From positions 310,001-374,000 of the forward strand of contig NZ_JAMZCU010000002.1 in NCBI RefSeq assembly GCF_024273195.1: a stretch of DNA of 64,000 bases. The letters run 5' to 3'. The notes below the pieces were generated by a model, which saw nothing but the letters and a program-made list of their open reading frames with translations, was not told where the DNA came from and searched no databases. Position numbers and translations under genes: made by a program. The DNA is from Devosia ureilytica (GTDB lineage: Bacteria > Pseudomonadota > Alphaproteobacteria > Rhizobiales > Devosiaceae). Below, piece by piece: positions 62,228-64,000 of this stretch (within the stretch, counting starts at the first letter, position 1; every line of letters begins with the position of its first letter).

Positions 62228-63197
62228 TCTCGCAGAACGCGCACATGGACGGTGGCGTGAAATTCTTCCTGCTCTCGGCATCGACGCCAAGGCATTGGTC
62301 AACAAGCATGGGCCATGCCCTGTCTGCGGTGGAAAGGATCGCTTTCGCTTCGATGACAAGAATGGGTCAGGAAGCTGGTTTTGCAACCAGGGCCATGGTG
62401 GCGAACACGACAAGGCAGCGGGTAGTGCCGGAAATGGCGTCTCCCTTGTCATGGACTTCAAGCAGTGCAGCTTCCCCGAGGCAGCGCGTCTGATCGAAGG
62501 CATTATCGGAAAAGCCGACAATGACCGGCCTCCAACTATGCCGGTCGTGGACGAAGAGCAGGCCGCCCGAGAACGCTACCAGCAAACCATTGCGCTCTGG
62601 CGTTCTGGCATCGCCATCCGCTCAGGCGATCCCGCAGACCTCTATCTTCGGTCTCGCGTTGGCCCATATCGGGCAACACGGGCGCTGCGGCTCATTCCTG
62701 AGACCGTTTTTGCTGGCAGGTCCATGCCTGCGCTGCTCTCGGCCTATGTCGATGTCCATGGCGAATTGTGCGGGGTACAGCGAACCTTCCTGACCGCAGA
62801 CGGGCAGAAGGCTAAGGGCATTGAGGCGCCCCGGTGGAACACCGGAACATTGCCCGAGGGCGGAGCCATCCGATTGGCGTCGCATGACAACACCCTCGGG
62901 ATCGCGGAGGGCGTGGAGACGGCCTTGGCTGCAACCGCCCTCTACGGTGTTCCTTGCTGGGCTGCATTAAACGCCGGGCGGCTGGAGGCATGGGAGCCAC
63001 CCGAGGGCGTTCGCAACATCGTGGTGTTCGGTGACGCGGACCTGAACTACCGGGGACAACAGGCGGCCTTCAACCTGGCACATCGGCTTTCACGCAAGGT
63101 GCAGGGGAGACCTGAACGGGTGGTGCAGGTGGCCATACCCGATGAGCTTGGCATCGACTGGAATGATGTGCTTAAGCGCGACAGGCTTGCAGCCTGA
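62220..63197 (+). CDS. Zinc-finger/Toprim DNA primase
   Basis: 325 residues from ATG inside the helicase stop region. A P4-type zinc finger lies at HGPCPVCGGKDRFRFDD near 32-48 with a second pair in WFCNQGHGG. The Toprim domain has the metal Glu in LGIAEGVETALAATAL near 240 and Asp-x-Asp in VVFGDADLN near 280. It should make primers for the element's replication with the helicase upstream. No separate helicase domain follows, unlike P4 alpha. Confidence 0.92.
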   Translation: MGNLAERAHGRWREILPALGIDAKALVNKHGPCPVCGGKDRFRFDDKNGSGSWFCNQGHGGEHDKAAGSAGNGVSLVMDFKQCSFPEAARLIEGIIGKADNDRPPTMPVVDEEQAARERYQQTIALWRSGIAIRSGDPADLYLRSRVGPYRATRALRLIPETVFAGRSMPALLSAYVDVHGELCGVQRTFLTADGQKAKGIEAPRWNTGTLPEGGAIRLASHDNTLGIAEGVETALAATALYGVPCWAALNAGRLEAWEPPEGVRNIVVFGDADLNYRGQQAAFNLAHRLSRKVQGRPERVVQVAIPDELGIDWNDVLKRDRLAA

Positions 63198-63209
63198 TGT
63201 TGATTTGGG

Positions 63210-64000
63210 TCAGTGGCGGCGCGTCTTCGGTAGCTTTTTAGCCTCGGCCGCCAGCGCTGAGATGGCTGCCTCTGCGTCGCGTTTTCGCTCTAACCTGCGT
63301 TGCTTGTCGAAAGCCACGTACTCGGCCTCGGCCTTTTGCCGTGCCGAATCGCCACGAATAGAGCCCCCTGACTTAAGAACTGCCCGCCCGAGCTGCGCTA
63401 ACTGTTGGTCGAGCAGGTCGCGGGCATCCTGCATCACCACGAGGCGACCGATGTCCAGTTGGTCCTCGAAAATGTCGAGCAAGATAGTGGTGAGGCGATT
63501 CAGTTCCTTGATCTCGCCCTCAGCCAGGTAATTTTTGGAGACCCCCACATCGCGTTTTTGAATGTTGTCTTTGGGCCAAGTCTGAAGTCCCATGTTCTCG
63601 ACACGATGGTTTGCTCGTTGGGCGACAATTTCCGCAGGTGTATGTGAAGTGACGGCGTATACCAACTTGGCTTGGGTATGCTGATAAAACTCGCGGGCCG
63701 CTTCAGTGCTTCCGTCGTAGTCCTGGCACAGTGCGCATATGCGCTTCAGTTCTGCATAGAGGTTCGCTTCATCGGACCTGATGTCGCGGATGATTTCTCT
63801 AAGCTCGGCAATCCTGTCGCTATTCTCGGGCTGCTTCAGGCGTGCGGAATCAACTACAAAGCCCTTCTTGGCAAATTGGACCAATATGCCTGTTGCCCAG
63901 CGACGAAACACCGTGGCCTGAGCAGATGAGACTCGGTAGCCTACCGAAATAACCATATCCAAGCTGTGAAGCGTCACCGGCCTTGCAGAACTAGCAATAT
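63210..64000 (-). CDS. RhuM-family protein, cut by window edge
   Basis: At least 263 residues; the frame stays open to the window edge, so the N-terminus (roughly 80 residues in the family) is missing. The RhuM signature LDMVISVGYRVSSAQATVFR and WATGILVQFAKKGFVVD is clear, with a later YAVTSHTPAEIVAQRANHRV and a C-terminal coiled coil rich in Arg/Glu. RhuM proteins are widespread on mobile elements and reported in host interaction and phage contexts, but the molecular role is unsettled. It converges on the primase gene with a 12-bp gap. Confidence 0.9.
   Translation of the reverse strand, partial: IASSARPVTLHSLDMVISVGYRVSSAQATVFRRWATGILVQFAKKGFVVDSARLKQPENSDRIAELREIIRDIRSDEANLYAELKRICALCQDYDGSTEAAREFYQHTQAKLVYAVTSHTPAEIVAQRANHRVENMGLQTWPKDNIQKRDVGVSKNYLAEGEIKELNRLTTILLDIFEDQLDIGRLVVMQDARDLLDQQLAQLGRAVLKSGGSIRGDSARQKAEAEYVAFDKQRRLERKRDAEAAISALAAEAKKLPKTRRH

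Larger units (their letters stand above)
56544..64000. mobile_element. Left part of an integrated element (satellite-like island), right end outside window
   Basis: From the tRNA fragment onward the gene set changes to integrase, AlpA-type DNA-binding protein, HNH-like zinc protein, HTH protein, DEAH helicase and primase, with several ATGA overlaps, and to codon usage that looks less GC-rich than the chromosome before it. No capsid, tail or conjugation genes are seen in this part. An integrase plus AlpA plus helicase-primase is typical of phage satellites, P4-like elements and some integrative plasmid-like islands. RhuM-family cargo lies at the edge. Confidence 0.8.

Noticed and set aside
60986-62521. 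511-residue open frame on the minus strand
   Set aside because: Antisense to the helicase and primase genes, which show ordered catalytic motifs.
1-64000. CRISPR array
   Set aside because: No set of regularly spaced identical direct repeats was seen.

Overview
The window reads as GC-rich alphaproteobacterial chromosome, most likely Hyphomicrobiales and probably Devosia or a close relative. The grounds are the protein flavours (ScfR-type glyoxylate regulator, Fur/Mur after tsaB-rimI, mutS-glnD-murJ-trpS gene order, DUF2189 and DUF993 proteins), an Irr-like iron box, and GC-rich intergenic palindromes. The genus is an inference from gene content; no rRNA is present to test it.

Layout. 1-5.1 kb: galE (cut by the left edge) divergent from galU, then a minus-strand envelope block (beta-barrel protein, NfeD plus SPFH pair, GH25 lipoprotein). 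5.2-9.2 kb: metallo-hydrolase/HxlR divergent pair, YifB AAA ATPase, NUDIX hydrolase, cold-shock/DUF1294 fusion. 9.2-13.7 kb: cfa, isocitrate lyase, a small conserved-looking gene and the divergent ScfR-like regulator; two parS-like palindromes lie in intergenic gaps here. 13.7-15.6 kb: epoxide hydrolase with a WYL regulator. 15.8-23.7 kb: xylose/xyloside utilisation (aldose epimerase, LacI regulator, xylB, xylA, GH43 xylosidase) with a LOV-domain histidine kinase inserted in the middle. 23.9-35.7 kb: housekeeping block (DUF2189, mutS, glnD, murJ, trpS, usp, Nfu-type Fe-S protein, RNA methyltransferase).

36.3-44.7 kb: a catabolic island of unknown substrate: TIM-barrel isomerase, DUF993 aldolase-like protein, Gfo/Idh/MocA dehydrogenase, TauE-like permease, a complete TctCBA tripartite carboxylate transporter and a TetR regulator. 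Two similar palindromes lie in the promoters of the dehydrogenase and of the transporter/TauE pair, suggesting one regulon. 44.7-56.5 kb: PadR, NAD-binding protein, GFA protein, tRNA-Leu(CAG), lnt, tsaB-rimI-fur, two small overlapping hypothetical genes, pncB, a 0.6 kb gap with a strong hairpin, YcaQ-like glycosylase, and an ArsR-SRPBCC-GFA-SRPBCC group behind a promoter with two operator-like repeats.

56.5-64 kb: the left end of an integrated element. It starts at a 14-bp fragment of a tRNA-Ala 3' end, followed by a tyrosine integrase, an acidic hypothetical protein, an AlpA-type DNA-binding protein, a zinc/HNH-like protein, and a tightly overlapping HTH - DEAH helicase - zinc/Toprim primase module. 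A RhuM-family gene on the opposite strand is cut by the right edge. The gene set resembles a satellite-like or phage-derived island with its own replication module; its right end is outside the window.
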